Positions 48,788 through 59,540 of a stretch of DNA of 64,000 bases are shown one piece after another (position 1 is the stretch's first letter; the number at the start of each line of letters is the position of its first letter). The translations under genes and the position numbers were made by a program. Under the pieces are notes generated by a model. That model was not told the DNA's origin and searched no databases. It saw nothing but the letters and a program-made list of their open reading frames with translations. Origin of the DNA: Benincasa hispida (taxonomy: Eukaryota; Streptophyta; Magnoliopsida; Cucurbitales; Cucurbitaceae); contig NC_052358.1 of assembly GCF_009727055.1 (NCBI RefSeq), forward strand, positions 47,839,802-47,903,801, given 5' to 3'.

Positions 48788-49329
48788 TGTATTCATTGAT
48801 CTCATCTCCCAGTTGAACGAGTGTTGAAAGACAATATGTGTTAGATACAAACTGTGTAGATTAGACAGTACCACTCTTATTTACGCTCTTTTGAGGGAGT
48901 GATAAAAAAATACCTCTCCAACTGATGTTTGCAGAACTAGATAATCCATTCCATGCAGGTTCTTGTCTTGTTTTACTTCTTTTGCATGTTTTTCTGTTGA
49001 CATAAAAGTAGACACATATTAGAGCCATTATATTTCATGGAGTTAATTTGAAACATAGAGGCATCGATGATTTTTATTTTTCAAGTGACACCTATATGGC
49101 CTATTGGACACAAGACATTGCTCAAGATTGGATGAACCTACGTAAATCTTTCACCAATCTTTTCCATATAGTCTTTTCTTTTGATATTAATCCTTTTTTA
49201 TCACTCATAAGAGCAATTGAGGATTTATGACGCTTAATTGTCAAAATCAAGTACATAGAAGTGCTAAATCGTACTAAAAAATGATTGTATAGTCATTTTT
49301 ATAAGTCTAACTCGTCTACAATTAAATCT

Positions 49330-49708
49330 GGAAGATATTAGTATTCAAGGAAAAGATGATAAAAGAGTTTGGAAGATTGATCCTTCAAGTTTGTTTTCTC
49401 TTTTCTGTAAAGTGATTGACCAAGGAGCTTAGTATTTTTTTTCCTATGCTGAAAGCATTATTCACAGAAGTTTGAAAATCCAAAGTCCTAAGAAGATTAG
49501 TATGCTCATTTGGATTTTTTTATACAAAGGTCTAAATACAGCAGAAAACTTAAAAAGAAAATTTGCATTTTCTGCTTTGCAACTTTTGATTTCCTTCCCG
49601 TGTTTAAAGGGAAATGGGGTTCAAAATCATGTCTCTTTCCACTGTTCTTATGAGAAGGAATGTTGGCAGTTCTTATCACCATCCCGAGAGCTAAACTTGA
49701 GAGTTTTT
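49330..49708 (+). pseudogene. LINE reverse-transcriptase C-terminal (zf-RVT) fragment
   Basis: Reads DDKRVWKIDPSSLFSCK, then after a break PKKISMLIWIFLYKGLNTAENLKRKFA and NHVSFHCSYEKECWQFL, the pattern of the zf-RVT region at the end of plant L1-type ORF2 (P-K-K-.-.-.-F-.-W, C.L...N..H..FHC.....CW). The first Cys of the zinc motif is changed. Similar but weaker traces may extend left to ~49048. The fragment ends abruptly at ~49708, where SAUR module sequence begins (gcaccatgtttgatg), so it occupies the place of the missing minus-strand SAUR of module 2. Confidence 0.7.
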
Positions 49709-50754
49709 GGATATTGCACCATGTTTGATGTAATTATATTGTTAAGTTAATCCAGCGCTGGTAAATGGTAATCTTTCAAAAGGCATTTGTCTTGGAAATG
49801 AGTAGTCTGTATCTTAGTTAATTGTTGTAGAAAAGATGCTTGATTCCTACATAGATGCTTATTTGGTTCTAAAAGAATCTTGTATAATACGCCAATATAG
49901 GCCCATTTTGAGAAAACAATGTAGGTCAGCTTTCATGTGGGTTTCACATAGGCTTGTTTGGAACACACTAAAAATAAACAAATAAAAAAGGAAGGGGAAA
50001 AAAAGGAGGTAGGATCTCACAATCTGGATCAAGAACAGTTGATTTTTCTCTACTTCTGACTATGATCTAACCTTATTGTCTCATTCAGGTTCATCATTTG
50101 TGGGACTCCAATAGCTGTACTGATATGTATATATCACAAAGTCTTAGCTGCCAAGATCGGTTTTGTCTATTTTCACCTAGATAGTTTAGGTTTTAAAATT
50201 AGATTGATATTCAATACATTCAGACAGAAATAATCTATGCCATTAAATGGTGTGCTCATGTTGTATGTTGACGACAAAAAATAAGGGGAAGGGTTTAGAT
50301 GTTTCAGGCATGTCTCTAAAGTAAGTGATTGACTACTGCTTATGTTATGTGCTTAGATAATTAAAATCTTTTTACTTTGCCACAATTTTCAGCTCAAATG
50401 GGTCCTCTATTGGCTGATTTTCCCATAGAGTTAGGTGACTCTGTTTACTCAATATTATATCCCGAGTATCTGAAGATTATTATATGGGAGACAGGACCAT
50501 GTGATACAGTAGACATCACTAAACTGCTTTCTAGTAGGACCCATCCAGAGATTTCTCACCACCCATTTCTTAGAGTACTATTGCCTACTTCACTTTTTTT
50601 CTTCTATATATATACATGCTTCATGTCCCAAGCTACTCAGATCTCAAACATTCAGCCACCCACCAAGCTTTCTCATTTTCTCAATTGCTACTGTCAAACT
50701 CCCAAGTTTCTTCTGTTCAAAATTCTTCGACTTCCCGTTCTCAATAACAAAACC
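49709..50754 (+). promoter_or_regulatory. Promoter region of the module 2 SAUR
   Basis: Colinear with the module 1 and 3 intergenic regions. Contains one AuxRE TGTCTC (50311-50316) at the place where module 1 has two; the first copy has changed to TGTTTC. A TATA box (tatatatata, 50605-50614) lies ~140 bp before the start codon. The frame that extends upstream of the SAUR start from 50377 is promoter and 5'UTR sequence, not protein. Confidence 0.6.
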
Positions 50755-51042
50755 ATGGGTTTTCGTTTCGCAAAAATTGTAAATGCTGTGCATAATCTAG
50801 GACTTTCTTCTCTAGCAACAAACCAAGAATCATCAATTGTCCGTAAAGGTTATTGTGCTGTTTATGTTGGAGAGAGCCAAAGGAAGCGGTTTGTGATTCC
50901 AATTGCTTACTTGAATCGGCCATTTTTCAAAGATTTGCTCAGTCAAGCTGAAGAAGAATTTGGTTACAATCACCCCATGGGAGGTCTCACCATTCCCTGC
51001 AGTGATGATACATTCATGAATCTCATCTCTCATTTGCATTAG
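50755..51042 (+). CDS. SAUR-family auxin-responsive protein, 95 aa
   Basis: Intact single-exon SAUR of the 'MGFR' type. The start is ATG 50755 in aaaaccATGGG, aligned with the start of the paralog at 61532. N-terminus [16 protein letters not shown], linker, then the domain: [62 protein letters not shown]. The [11 protein letters not shown] form and SDDTF replace [11 protein letters not shown] and KEDAF of the minus-strand type. The divergent partner is missing (a LINE fragment lies there instead). Auxin response and TATA motifs upstream suggest auxin control. Known role of the class: promoting cell expansion by inhibiting PP2C.D phosphatases; the role of this copy is inferred. Confidence 0.94.
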   Translation: MGFRFAKIVNAVHNLGLSSLATNQESSIVRKGYCAVYVGESQRKRFVIPIAYLNRPFFKDLLSQAEEEFGYNHPMGGLTIPCSDDTFMNLISHLH

Positions 51043-51083
51043 TTATGAAAGAAGCTACATTTGTTAGCCACAATCTTGTAGAT

Positions 51084-51092
51084 TAGATTGTA
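51084..51092 (+). promoter_or_regulatory. Possible DST-like mRNA instability element in the SAUR 3'UTR
   Basis: tagattgta follows the stop by ~40 bp. SAUR transcripts carry DST elements (ATAGATT and GTA boxes after GGA) that speed mRNA decay. The ATAGATT/GTA part is approximated here, but the upstream GGA box is not clear. Related but diverged sequence follows the stop codons of the module 1 and 3 genes (gtagattagacagta, gtagatcagacagtc). Confidence 0.35.
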
Positions 51093-51593
51093 CCATTTTT
51101 ATGTACAGTTTTTTGAGTGAGAGATAAAATGGCTCCCTAAATGATGTATACTGGATTAACGAGTGTTTTTTTCTTCTTCGAAAAAAAAAATATATTTTTT
51201 AATTCATGCACAAGACTTGGAACGAATAACCTGCATAATACAAAGAAAGAGAGCAAAAATGTTTTGTACTCTGTATAAATAGGTTCCTTTTGTATCTCTT
51301 AGATATTTCATTTATTCAACGAATTTTTTCTAATAAAAAAGAAAAAAAAAAAGCGCACCAAGAAGATATATACTCACGTGATTGTTCTGCATGATCTTCA
51401 TTTGATAAATAGTTTCAAAGGACTTGTGTAATATTCATCATAATAGAGTTAGAATATATGAAGTCTACATAAAATAGAGTATACTCCAATTTTGGAGGAG
51501 TCCATATAAATCTTGTATTATTCTCTTGCATATAACTTTTTCTTTTGCTGTTATTCTCTTACATAAAATATAGATCATGCTCCAGTTTGAAAT
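51093..51593. other. 3' flank of the module 2 SAUR
   Basis: AT-rich DNA with A-runs, up to the Copia insertion. No gene. Confidence 0.5.
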
Positions 51594-51756
51594 TGTACTC
51601 AATAGTTTCAAAGAGAATAATGATCTTATTCACTTAATCAGGCTGAAGATACATATATATAGGGAATTAAGAAACTTAGGAGATATAAAATTACGATAAA
51701 GGACAACTAATAATAATTACAATATAAAGCCATATCAATAAATACATATCATAACA
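51594..51756 (-). repeat. 3' LTR of the short-LTR Copia element
   Basis: Minus strand TGTTATGATATGTATTTATT ... GAGTACA. Compared with the 5' LTR it has an insert-like 'aaggacaactaataa' and lacks 'ccctaatct', so the LTRs have diverged by small indels and substitutions. Confidence 0.92.
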
Positions 51757-53500
51757 CTCTCCCTCAAGCTGGAGCAAATATGCAATCATGCCCAGCTTGT
51801 TGCACAGATAACATATTCTTGCTCCGTTTACTCCTTTAGTAAGGATATCTCCCAATTGATCGCCAGTCTTCACATATCTTGTAGATATGAACCCTTCTTG
51901 TATTTTCTCGCGAATAAAATGACAGTCCACTTCAATATGTTTAGTTCATTCATGAAATACTGGGTTGGATGCAATATGGAGAGCAGCTTGATTATCACAC
52001 CATAGTTTAGCTGGCACAGTAACACTGAAGCCCATTTCAGACAAAAGTTGATGTATTCACACTATTTCATACACAGATTGTGCCTTCGCTCTATATTCTG
52101 ACTCAGCACTCGAACGAGAAACTACATTCTGTTTCTTACTTTTCCATGACACCAAGTCCCCTCCTACAAAAACACAATATTCAAAAGTTAATCTCCTATC
52201 TTCTCGAAATCCAGCCCAATCAGCATTTGAAAAACATTCAACCCTTGTATGACCATGATCTTTATATAAGATCCCACATCCAGGTGTAGCTTTTAGATAA
52301 CATAAGATTTGTTCAACTGGAGTCCAATGATTCATAGTCGGGGAAGACTTAAACTGGCTCACAATACTCACAGAATAAGCAATGTCAGGTTGTGTCACTG
52401 TTAAATAATTCTAACTTCCCAACTAATCTTCCATAACTCTCAGGATCTTTACACAATTCTCCTTCCTTTGTAAGTTGAAAATTTGATATCATCAGAGTAC
52501 TACATGATTTTACTCCTAGTTTACCTATCTTAGACAATAAATCAAGTACGTATTTCCGTTGGGATAGGTAAATATCTTTCTTACTTCTCATTACTTCAAT
52601 ACCCAAGAAATAATTCAATAGCCCCAAATCTTTGGTATGAAATTAACTCTAGAGAAAAGTCTTGAGAGAGGATATACCTGATACATCATTTCCAGTGATT
52701 AACGATATCATCAACATATACAACAAGCAGAGTAATAGCACTGTCAGATTGTCGATAGAATACAGAATAATCAGACATACTCTTCTTCATACCAAAACAT
52801 TCGAGTGCTTGACTAAACTTACCAAATCATGCATGAGGACTTTGTTTCAATCCATACAAAGATTTTCGAAGGCAACATACCTTATCATTCTCCCCCTGAG
52901 CAACAAACCCAAGTGATTGCTCCATATAGGCTTCCTCTTGAAGATCACCATGAAGAAAACATTCTTAATGTCAAGTTGATGCAAAGGTCAATTGTGAGTA
53001 GTAGCCATCAAGATAAATATTCGAATGGAAGTTAGTTTAGCAACAAGAGAAAATGTGTCAGAATAATCAGTCCCATAAATTTGAGCTTAACCTTTGGCAA
53101 CCGGACGAGCTTTCAATCGAGCCACTGCCCCATCGAGATTAACCTTTATAGCAAACACCCATTTACACCTAATAGCCTTCTTTCCAGCTGGACGTGAAAC
53201 AAGATCCGAAGTTCCATTATCATCCAAAACAGTCATCTCCTCATTGCACTACGCCACCCAGGATGTGATAAAGTTTCATTGATAGAGTTAGGGATAGAGG
53301 TGGAATCAAGAGATGTAATAAAGGAATAAGTGGGAGAAGACAATTGGTATACGAAACAAACGAAGAAATAGGGTAAGTACAAGTACGTTTACCTTTTCGA
53401 AAGGCAATGGAAAGATCATCACTCGGTCCTAGATCAGATGTCGAAGAAGCTAGTGGTGGAGGACATGGGTCTGAAGGTGGCTGTGGAGGACGTTTGGAGT
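51691..53500 (-). pseudogene. Copia reverse transcriptase and RNase H, broken
   Basis: The YVDD catalytic motif lies at 52707-52718 (VVYVDDIV). 52627-52385 reads MGLLNYFLGIEVMRSKKDIYLSQRKYVLDLL. 52398-52057 reads TQPDIAYSVSIVSQF, SNADWAGFREDRR and VVSRSSAESEYRA (RNase H Asp and Glu). 51930-51691 gives the tail DCHFIREKIQEGFISTRYVKTGDQLGDILTKG. The frame is shifted at least between 52398 and 52385 and in the RT body, and stops interrupt it. Confidence 0.85.
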
Positions 53501-53504
53501 AGAC

Positions 53505-54268
53505 TCAAATAATCGGAGGGTTAGAAGGAAGAGATATAGAGGAAGATGAAGGAGAGGATGATGTAAAAGATGTAATCTCATAGATAAAAAGATCTTCATC
53601 CTCTCTTGGACACAGACTCAATGGTGGTATATCTTCGAAGAATGTAACATCAGGAGATAAAAGATACCTGTTCAGAGTAGGAGAATAACAACGATAACCT
53701 TTTTGAACACATGAATAGCCTAAGAAAACGCATTTCAAAGATTTTGGATCCAATTTCGTACGATTTGGACAAATATCCCAAACAAAACAAACACAACCAA
53801 AGATCTTAGAAGCAAGAGGAAACAAATATTTCATAGTAAAAAGAGTACAATAAGGAATCTCTCCATTTAGGACAGAGGAAAGCATTCTACTAATCAAGAA
53901 GCAAGCAGTAGACACAACATCAGCCCAAAAATGCTTTGGAACATGCATTTGAAAGGATAAGGCACGGGCTATTTCAAGGAGGTGTCTATTCTTTCTTTCA
54001 GCAACCCCATTTTGAGATGGAGTGTCTGCACAAAAAGATTGATGAATAATGTCATGACCACACAGGTAAGATCCAAGTACATGAGAGATTCACCAATATT
54101 ATCAGTTTGCAAGGTTTTTATGGAGACATCAAATTGATTTCGAATCTCGGCATGAAAAGTACAAAAAAGGGACAATAACTCATAACGATTTTTCATTAAG
54201 TATAACCAAATTACACGAGAATAATCATCAACAAAAGTAACAAAGTAATGAAAACCTGTTTGAGACAC
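53505..54268 (-). pseudogene. Copia integrase, broken
   Basis: 54268-53969 carries the core (FHYFVTFVDDYSRVIWLYLM, IKTLQTDN with catalytic Asp). 53948-53505 carries HVPKHFWADVVSTACFLISR, FGCVCFVWDI, LDPKSLKCVFLGYSCVQKGYRCY and LLSPDVTFFED, the C-terminal integrase region. The two parts are in different frames. Confidence 0.88.
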
Positions 54269-54999
54269 AATAGGACAAGGACCTCAAATATTTGAAAGAA
54301 CTCAAAAGAAGCACTAGCTCGTTTATGAATCCTAGGACTAGAACTAAGAGGATGAAATTTAGAAAACTGACACAAATCACAATTTAAAGATGATAAGGAA
54401 CGAAATTTTGGATAAAGTTTCTTCAACACAAACAATGATGGATGACCCAAACAACAATGAACTTCAAATGGGGATGTAACTCTAGAACAAGCCACAACTC
54501 TCGATATCTGATTGTCAAAAATGTAAAGACCCCCCGAGGCAGGTCTTCTACCAATAATCTTCTTCTTCATACGATCTTGAAACAAGCAATAACCAGGAAA
54601 GAACGAGACAAAACAATTAAGGTCACGAGTAAGCTGACTAATAGAAATTAAATTAAAAGAGAATTGAGGCAAATGTATGATAGAGGACAAAGAAAGTGAT
54701 GGAGTGAGAGAAATGGTGCTGGATCCAAGAATAGAAGAGGTTGATCCGTCCGCCAAAGTGACAGACGGAGATAAGACAGGAGACAGAGGCATAAAAAATA
54801 GGTTAGAATTACCTGTCATATGAGTGGTGGCCCCGGAGTCTATGAACCATTTGGTAGATGATGTAAGAAGATATTTCGTACTACCTGTCTCAGCAATGGT
54901 GGCAATAGGATTTGATGAAGAAGATGTCTGCAAGGATTCCTGGAATACTTGAAATTTAGCAAAGTCGTCAGCAAAGATGGTAACAGAATTTTCAGCCAT
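54211..54999 (-). pseudogene. Copia protease and GAG-pre-integrase region
   Basis: A 262-residue open stretch with the aspartic protease active site WFIDSGATTHMTG (DSGA at residues 54-57), LADGSTSSILGSSTI, and the pre-integrase zinc motif (H-C-C-L-G-H-P-S ... C-D-L-C-Q-F-S-K). It runs out of frame into the integrase at ~54268. This is the best preserved part of the element. Confidence 0.88.
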
Positions 55000-55019
55000 A
55001 TCACTGGTGGAAGCTATCT

Positions 55020-55705
55020 AAGCATGTTAAGATCGTTGAGTCTCATATAACAATTTTCGACAATCATGTTTCATAGACCTGGCTTACGATCTCCAAAGAA
55101 TCTGATCTTCGATTATCATAACTAGGCTTCTGAAAATCAGTAGTCGTCCCTGAAGTACCACGAGAGGTATTATTATTCTTACTCATAAGAGCACTATTCG
55201 GTTGAGAACCATGCAAACTGGACTGAGAACTCTCAATACGAAGAACACGACTGAAAGCTTTTTTTAATGATGGAATTTTAGAATCAGAAAGGATCTGTGT
55301 TTTAGTCATTCCAAACTCAGGTGAAAGTCCATTAAAAAATATCATAACAGCCATCTTTTCTCGTTGAGCTTGTTGAACTTTGGCATCAAAACTAAATGGC
55401 GATAGTAAAGCAAGTTCAGCAGGTGTCTTCTTAAGTCTCATAAAATAACTTGTAACAGATTCAGCGTTCTATTCAGCTCGAAAGAATTGCATATAGACAT
55501 CAAACATTCTATGAACATGTTCTTTCCCAGAGTACAAAAATTTTAAGAATTCTAAGAGTTCTTTCACAGAATCACAATGATTTACCAAACTAACAACCTC
55601 ACTTTCAATAGAATTCTTAATTTGAAGATAACATCGAGCGTCATCACGAAGCCAAGCCTTTTTCTTTTCATCTTTTGGTGGCTCCTCAATCACATGATCA
55701 TCCAT
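55020..55705 (-). pseudogene. Copia gag, broken by a stop
   Basis: 55705-55469 gives MDDHVIEEPPKDEKKKAWLRDD ... LEFLKFLYSGKEHVHRMFD ... QFFRAE, then a TAG. 55441-55064 gives MRLKKTPAELALLSPF and MAVMIFFNGLSPEF, with a half zinc knuckle (SMKHDCRKLLY) below ~55090. The first part is UBN2-type gag. Confidence 0.85.
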
Positions 55706-56295
55706 ATCTGTACTAAGTAAATAAAATTGAATCGTTCGACGCCAATCATATTAATTCAATCCATTTAATTTGTGTTCAATTATCTTCGATACCAAGAGAG
55801 TTACATTAGACATGACCATATGCTTCACTTCATCCATTATTATCTAATAAACAGTTTGTACATCTCACAAGCGGAAAGAACAAACCAGAATCGAAAGCAA
55901 AGGCAAACCAAAAGAATAAAACTGCTCCAAATTGAACAAAACAATAACAAACCCTAAGCACAAAAAGGGTATTTTATCCAAATAACTCACAACCGAGCAG
56001 ATTTCGATGAAACCAAATGCACAGAATGATCAGGAACGACGAGCCTAGAAGAACTCAACTAGCAGAAAGCAGAGAGCAAGCTCCACGCGCTCCCGTGCGC
56101 CGGCGCGTGGCGAAGAAAGATGGTTGTTTCCGACGACGGAGGGCTGCAGACGTGATCGGACGGTGACGATGCTTCTCTTGGGATGGATGGTGAGGCAAAC
56201 AACCACTCAAACTTGATGACTCAACTCAAACCCTAACCTTGTGAGAAACGTAAACCCTAACGTAGCCGTTGAACGAATATTCTAAACTCTAGACT
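55706..56295 (-). other. 5' untranslated leader of the Copia element
   Basis: No protein features. It includes a GC-rich spot at 56090-56130 (gcgctcccgtgcgccggcgc). Confidence 0.6.
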
Positions 56296-56307
56296 GCTCT
56301 GATACCA
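56296..56307 (-). promoter_or_regulatory. Primer-binding site of the Copia element
   Basis: Minus strand TGGTATCAGAGC, complementary to the 3' end of initiator methionine tRNA, directly adjoining the 5' LTR. Confidence 0.93.
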
Positions 56308-56465
56308 TGTACTCAATAGTTTCATAGAGAATAATGATCTTATTCACTCAATCAGGCTGAAGATACATATATATAGGCAATTAAGAAACCCTAATCTAGG
56401 AGATATAAAATTACGATAATTATAATTACAATATAAATACATATCAATAAATACATATCATAACA
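56308..56465 (-). repeat. 5' LTR of the short-LTR Copia element
   Basis: TG...CA ends; matches 51594-51756 apart from a few substitutions and two small indels. Confidence 0.92.
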
Positions 56466-56529
56466 AAAATCGCCAACATCAAGTAGACAAATAATAGTCT
56501 ATAAATATTGGTAAACAACACACTTGAAG

Positions 56530-58789
56530 TGTAAACCCCTAAACTCGTTTTACTAGTTAATTATGCTTAAGTCCTCTTAATTATGTGTTTTACTCGTTTT
56601 ACAAATGCGATGATGGGCCACTCAGTTGATACGAAGAGGTGTGTTAAGGAAGTAAAGATTGATTACGTAAGGTGCGCTAAGAACATCTAAGACGAGGCGA
56701 TGCGATTACGACTAGAAGTATGCGATAACCAGTGATAGGGCCTAAATGATCGCACGCTCTATGTGATGAAAATTAAGCTAAGCATTCAACTTAGAGATGC
56801 TATGTTAAGGATTAGTATGCCAGGTGGCGTTTAATTGAGATTAGCTCACATGCAAGTTCAAGTATAAATATGGCTTGCAAAGAAGAAATCAGTTTTGCCA
56901 AATTTCGCTTACACCTAAGAAAAAGTGTGAGTGCCTATGAAGCTCTGAAGGTGCTAAGGGATTGTCGAGCAAGCTTGAAGAGACTTGAGGACTTCTAGCT
57001 GAATCAAAGAGGATTTGACGCTCAAATTCTAAGGTAAACAACTAGGAAGTTTTGAGCAAATTCATGGAAAGGAATTTAGTCAATTGATGGCTGAAAATAG
57101 AGTTATGAGATTTAAAAGATTGAAAGCTGAAATGATGTTATGGATTAATAAGCAGGCAGCTGCATACAAAGAGTAAGCAAGCAGCTGCATACAAAGAGTA
57201 AGCAAGCAGCTGGCTTACCAAGGTATGCGATAACACGCATAGACGTGAAGTACGACACATGGAGGTTGATTGACACATGGGCACATTAGTGTGTCTTCAT
57301 GACCATTAAGCACCTAATAGAGAGGGTAGCCAGTTTTTAGCAAAGAGGAAGGTAAAGTGGGTAAGTATAAGTGAATACGATGACTCAACCATAATGCGAT
57401 AAGATTCATGTGTGCGATAATGAAAAGTTAAGTGTTATGTTAAGCTCAAAAGGGAGCTAATGATACTAAGGGACCTCTTCTTTTTACAGGGCAGGCGTAA
57501 GTAGAAGAAACTTATAGACCCCTTGGATAAGTAGGTTAAAACTGTGAGTGACAAGTTTTAATAAATGCTTTCAATGACAGTTTCATGAATGATTTTCAAT
57601 GCATAGGCAATGTATATGAAGTTTCTATATCACGATTTATCTAACGCATGCCTTTAAATGAATGTTGATCATATGATCCATGTTTTCAAATGATGAAGTT
57701 ATTTATGAACTTAGCATGCGTTTTTAATATGTTAATGCCTACACTTTATAGTATGATGAAGGTATATCAAGGAAATTTTATAAGTATACTCCATGTTTTA
57801 CAAGGCACTATGCGATAATATGAAACCATGAAATCTGTTTATGTTCTTTAGATGTTTAAAATTTTTGTGCCTTGTACAAGCCCTACTCTAGTGTTGGTAC
57901 CGAAGGAATGGTAAGGTACCCAGATTTCAGTTATACTAGGGATCCTTGACACCAAAGGTATGGTAAGGTGGTCAGGACTCAGTTCAGCTCTGCGTGTACG
58001 TGTGGTTCATGTTATCGACGTTGATGAGATCGAGCAAAAGGGCTCTCTCTCTCAACTCAGGCTGGTAGGTGATTGAGCAAAAGGGCTTTCACTCCTGTCC
58101 AAGCTATCATAGTAGGGATTGAGCAAAAGGGCTCTCCCTCGTGTTCAGACAGTGGAGTAGTGGTATTTTACAGTATGATATTGATGAGCTTTATTTCAGG
58201 GTTTCCATTTGATATGATTTCATGTTTTCAATTTTATTTTTTGAACCCTTATCATAATCACGTCAATGTTGTTATGAAAAGCATGTTTATGTTATTTATG
58301 AATAAAAGCATTTTTTTTATTTAAAATAGTTACTCACTGAGCCTATTTAAGCTCATGCTTTAAAATGTTTACTTGCTCCAGGTAGCAGTCAGTGTTCCGA
58401 AGCCAAGTAGATCTACCATTCAGTCGCTGTTTAGGATTCTTCAGGAAGTTGAAGCTTAGGTGGTTCACCATGTCTATTTCACCCTGAGTTTGTCTGTACA
58501 TGTCATGGGGTTTAGGGTAGAATTTTGAGTTAAGGGTTGTAAATATCGTTATGTCTATTATGTAAATAAATGTGAATTTTTTTTGCATGGTAGCACCTGA
58601 GTTTATAAAGTTGATGTGGAAGTTATTCATATATTGAGTATAAGTTGTAAACTGTATATTAGGTTAACAAGTGCTTAGGGAATTGGTTTATAGGAGTATG
58701 TTGGGTAATAGTTGTCATAAGAGGGTTGACAATTGCTGTCTTCACATCACTTCTCCGATTAAGAGAACAATCTGGAGAGGGGTGTGACA
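56530..58789. mobile_element. Solo LTR, 2.26 kb, perfect 5 bp target duplication
   Basis: Starts TGTAAACCCC (56530), ends GGGGTGTGACA (58789), flanked on both sides by TGAAG (56525-56529 and 58790-58794). No internal coding region or second LTR, so probably left by LTR-LTR recombination. The size and terminal sequence suit a Gypsy-type LTR, but without pol this cannot be settled. Internal tandem repeats: a 25 bp unit from 57152 (gcaagcagctgcatacaaag, ~2.5 copies), a 'gagcaaaagggct' phrase at 58032, 58075 and 58121, and a 'atggtaaggt' phrase near 57909 and 57959. Confidence 0.85.
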
Positions 58790-58794
58790 TGAAG

Positions 58795-59540
58795 ACTAGT
58801 AAATTATATTTAAAATGATTTTTTCTGGGTATTTTGATATTTCTTTGTCAATGTAATTCAATCTAAACACACAAATATGCATATCTTGTTTCTCTTGAAC
58901 TTTTGTACCAAAAGATATATACATATATATACATATATACATATATACATACATGTGTACATATATACAGAAGATTTTCACAGGTTGTGTCAGAAAAAAT
59001 CCTATTGGGTTAGACCCGATAATAGATTAGATATGATCTCAGCACATAAAGAGAGTTAAGTGCTTTAAGATGAAAAGTTTTGGCCAATAAGCTTTAGTTT
59101 TTTGAGGGACACTTTAAAGTTCTCTTTCTAAATTATACGAGAAAGGCTAACTCTCATCCCTCTCGAATATCAGAGGGCAACTAGCCTCTCCTTTTTCCTT
59201 TCTTTTCTTATTTTCCCTCCCTTACATTAAATATATTCTTTTCAATCGATTCAATATGGGATTTCTACTCAAGATTCATCCATGTAATTGCATCCAAAAA
59301 AGAAAATGAAAATTTTGATGGGGCATAGTTTTCTCTTTGTAAAAACAAGTCAATTTACTGAGTGCGATTGCAATTTTTATTTGCTGTTGCCGTCTCAGGT
59401 GGGAAGATCAGTTTCCACCCTTTCTATACAGTCATTTTTATGCACTTCCTATACATTGATATTCTACTATGACTAGGAGCATTGAAAATAAAAAACAAAG
59501 TTGGCAAAACTGTGGATGGTTGATCTTTTTTCTCCATCTC
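58795..59540. other. 3' flank of the module 3 minus-strand SAUR
   Basis: AT-rich, with a (tatatacata)n-like microsatellite at 58915-58970. No gene. Confidence 0.5.

Larger units (their letters stand above)
47839..48827 (+). pseudogene. SAUR pseudogene (module 1, plus strand), disrupted by a MITE
   Basis: Aligned with the intact paralogs at 50755 and 61532, the start codon reads ACA (47839-47841) instead of ATG. A TAG follows at codon 16, and further frame errors occur. Domain traces include CAVYVEKSQREQFVIPVAY (then a stop), FFRDLLSLAEEEFGYSDP and a mutated GG-LTIPC. The last codons are split: '...gatgatagattcat' stops at 48112 and 'attcattgatctcatctc' resumes at 48791 after a 675 bp MITE insertion, ending at TGA 48825-48827. 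Non-functional. Confidence 0.9.
51594..56465 (-). mobile_element. Complete but degenerate short-LTR Copia retrotransposon, 4.9 kb
   Basis: Two LTRs of ~160 bp (51594-51756 and 56308-56465), TG...CA ends, a primer-binding site for tRNA-iMet directly beside the 5' LTR, and a polypurine tract (complement of 51757-51775) beside the 3' LTR. Flanking bases gaaat (51589-51593) and aaaat (56466-56470) match 4/5. Gene order gag, protease, integrase, RT, RNase H on the minus strand is that of Copia. The coding region has several stops and frame changes, so it is no longer autonomous. It separates SAUR modules 2 and 3. Confidence 0.93.

Noticed and set aside
50377..50754. N-terminal extension of the SAUR at 50755 to 221 residues
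   Set aside because: The extension covers the TATA box and 5'UTR. The paralogs at 61532 and 47839 show the gene starting at the MGFR methionine.
56296..56307. tRNA-Met-like sequence as a possible tRNA gene
   Set aside because: Only the 12-base primer-binding complement is present, next to an LTR; no cloverleaf.
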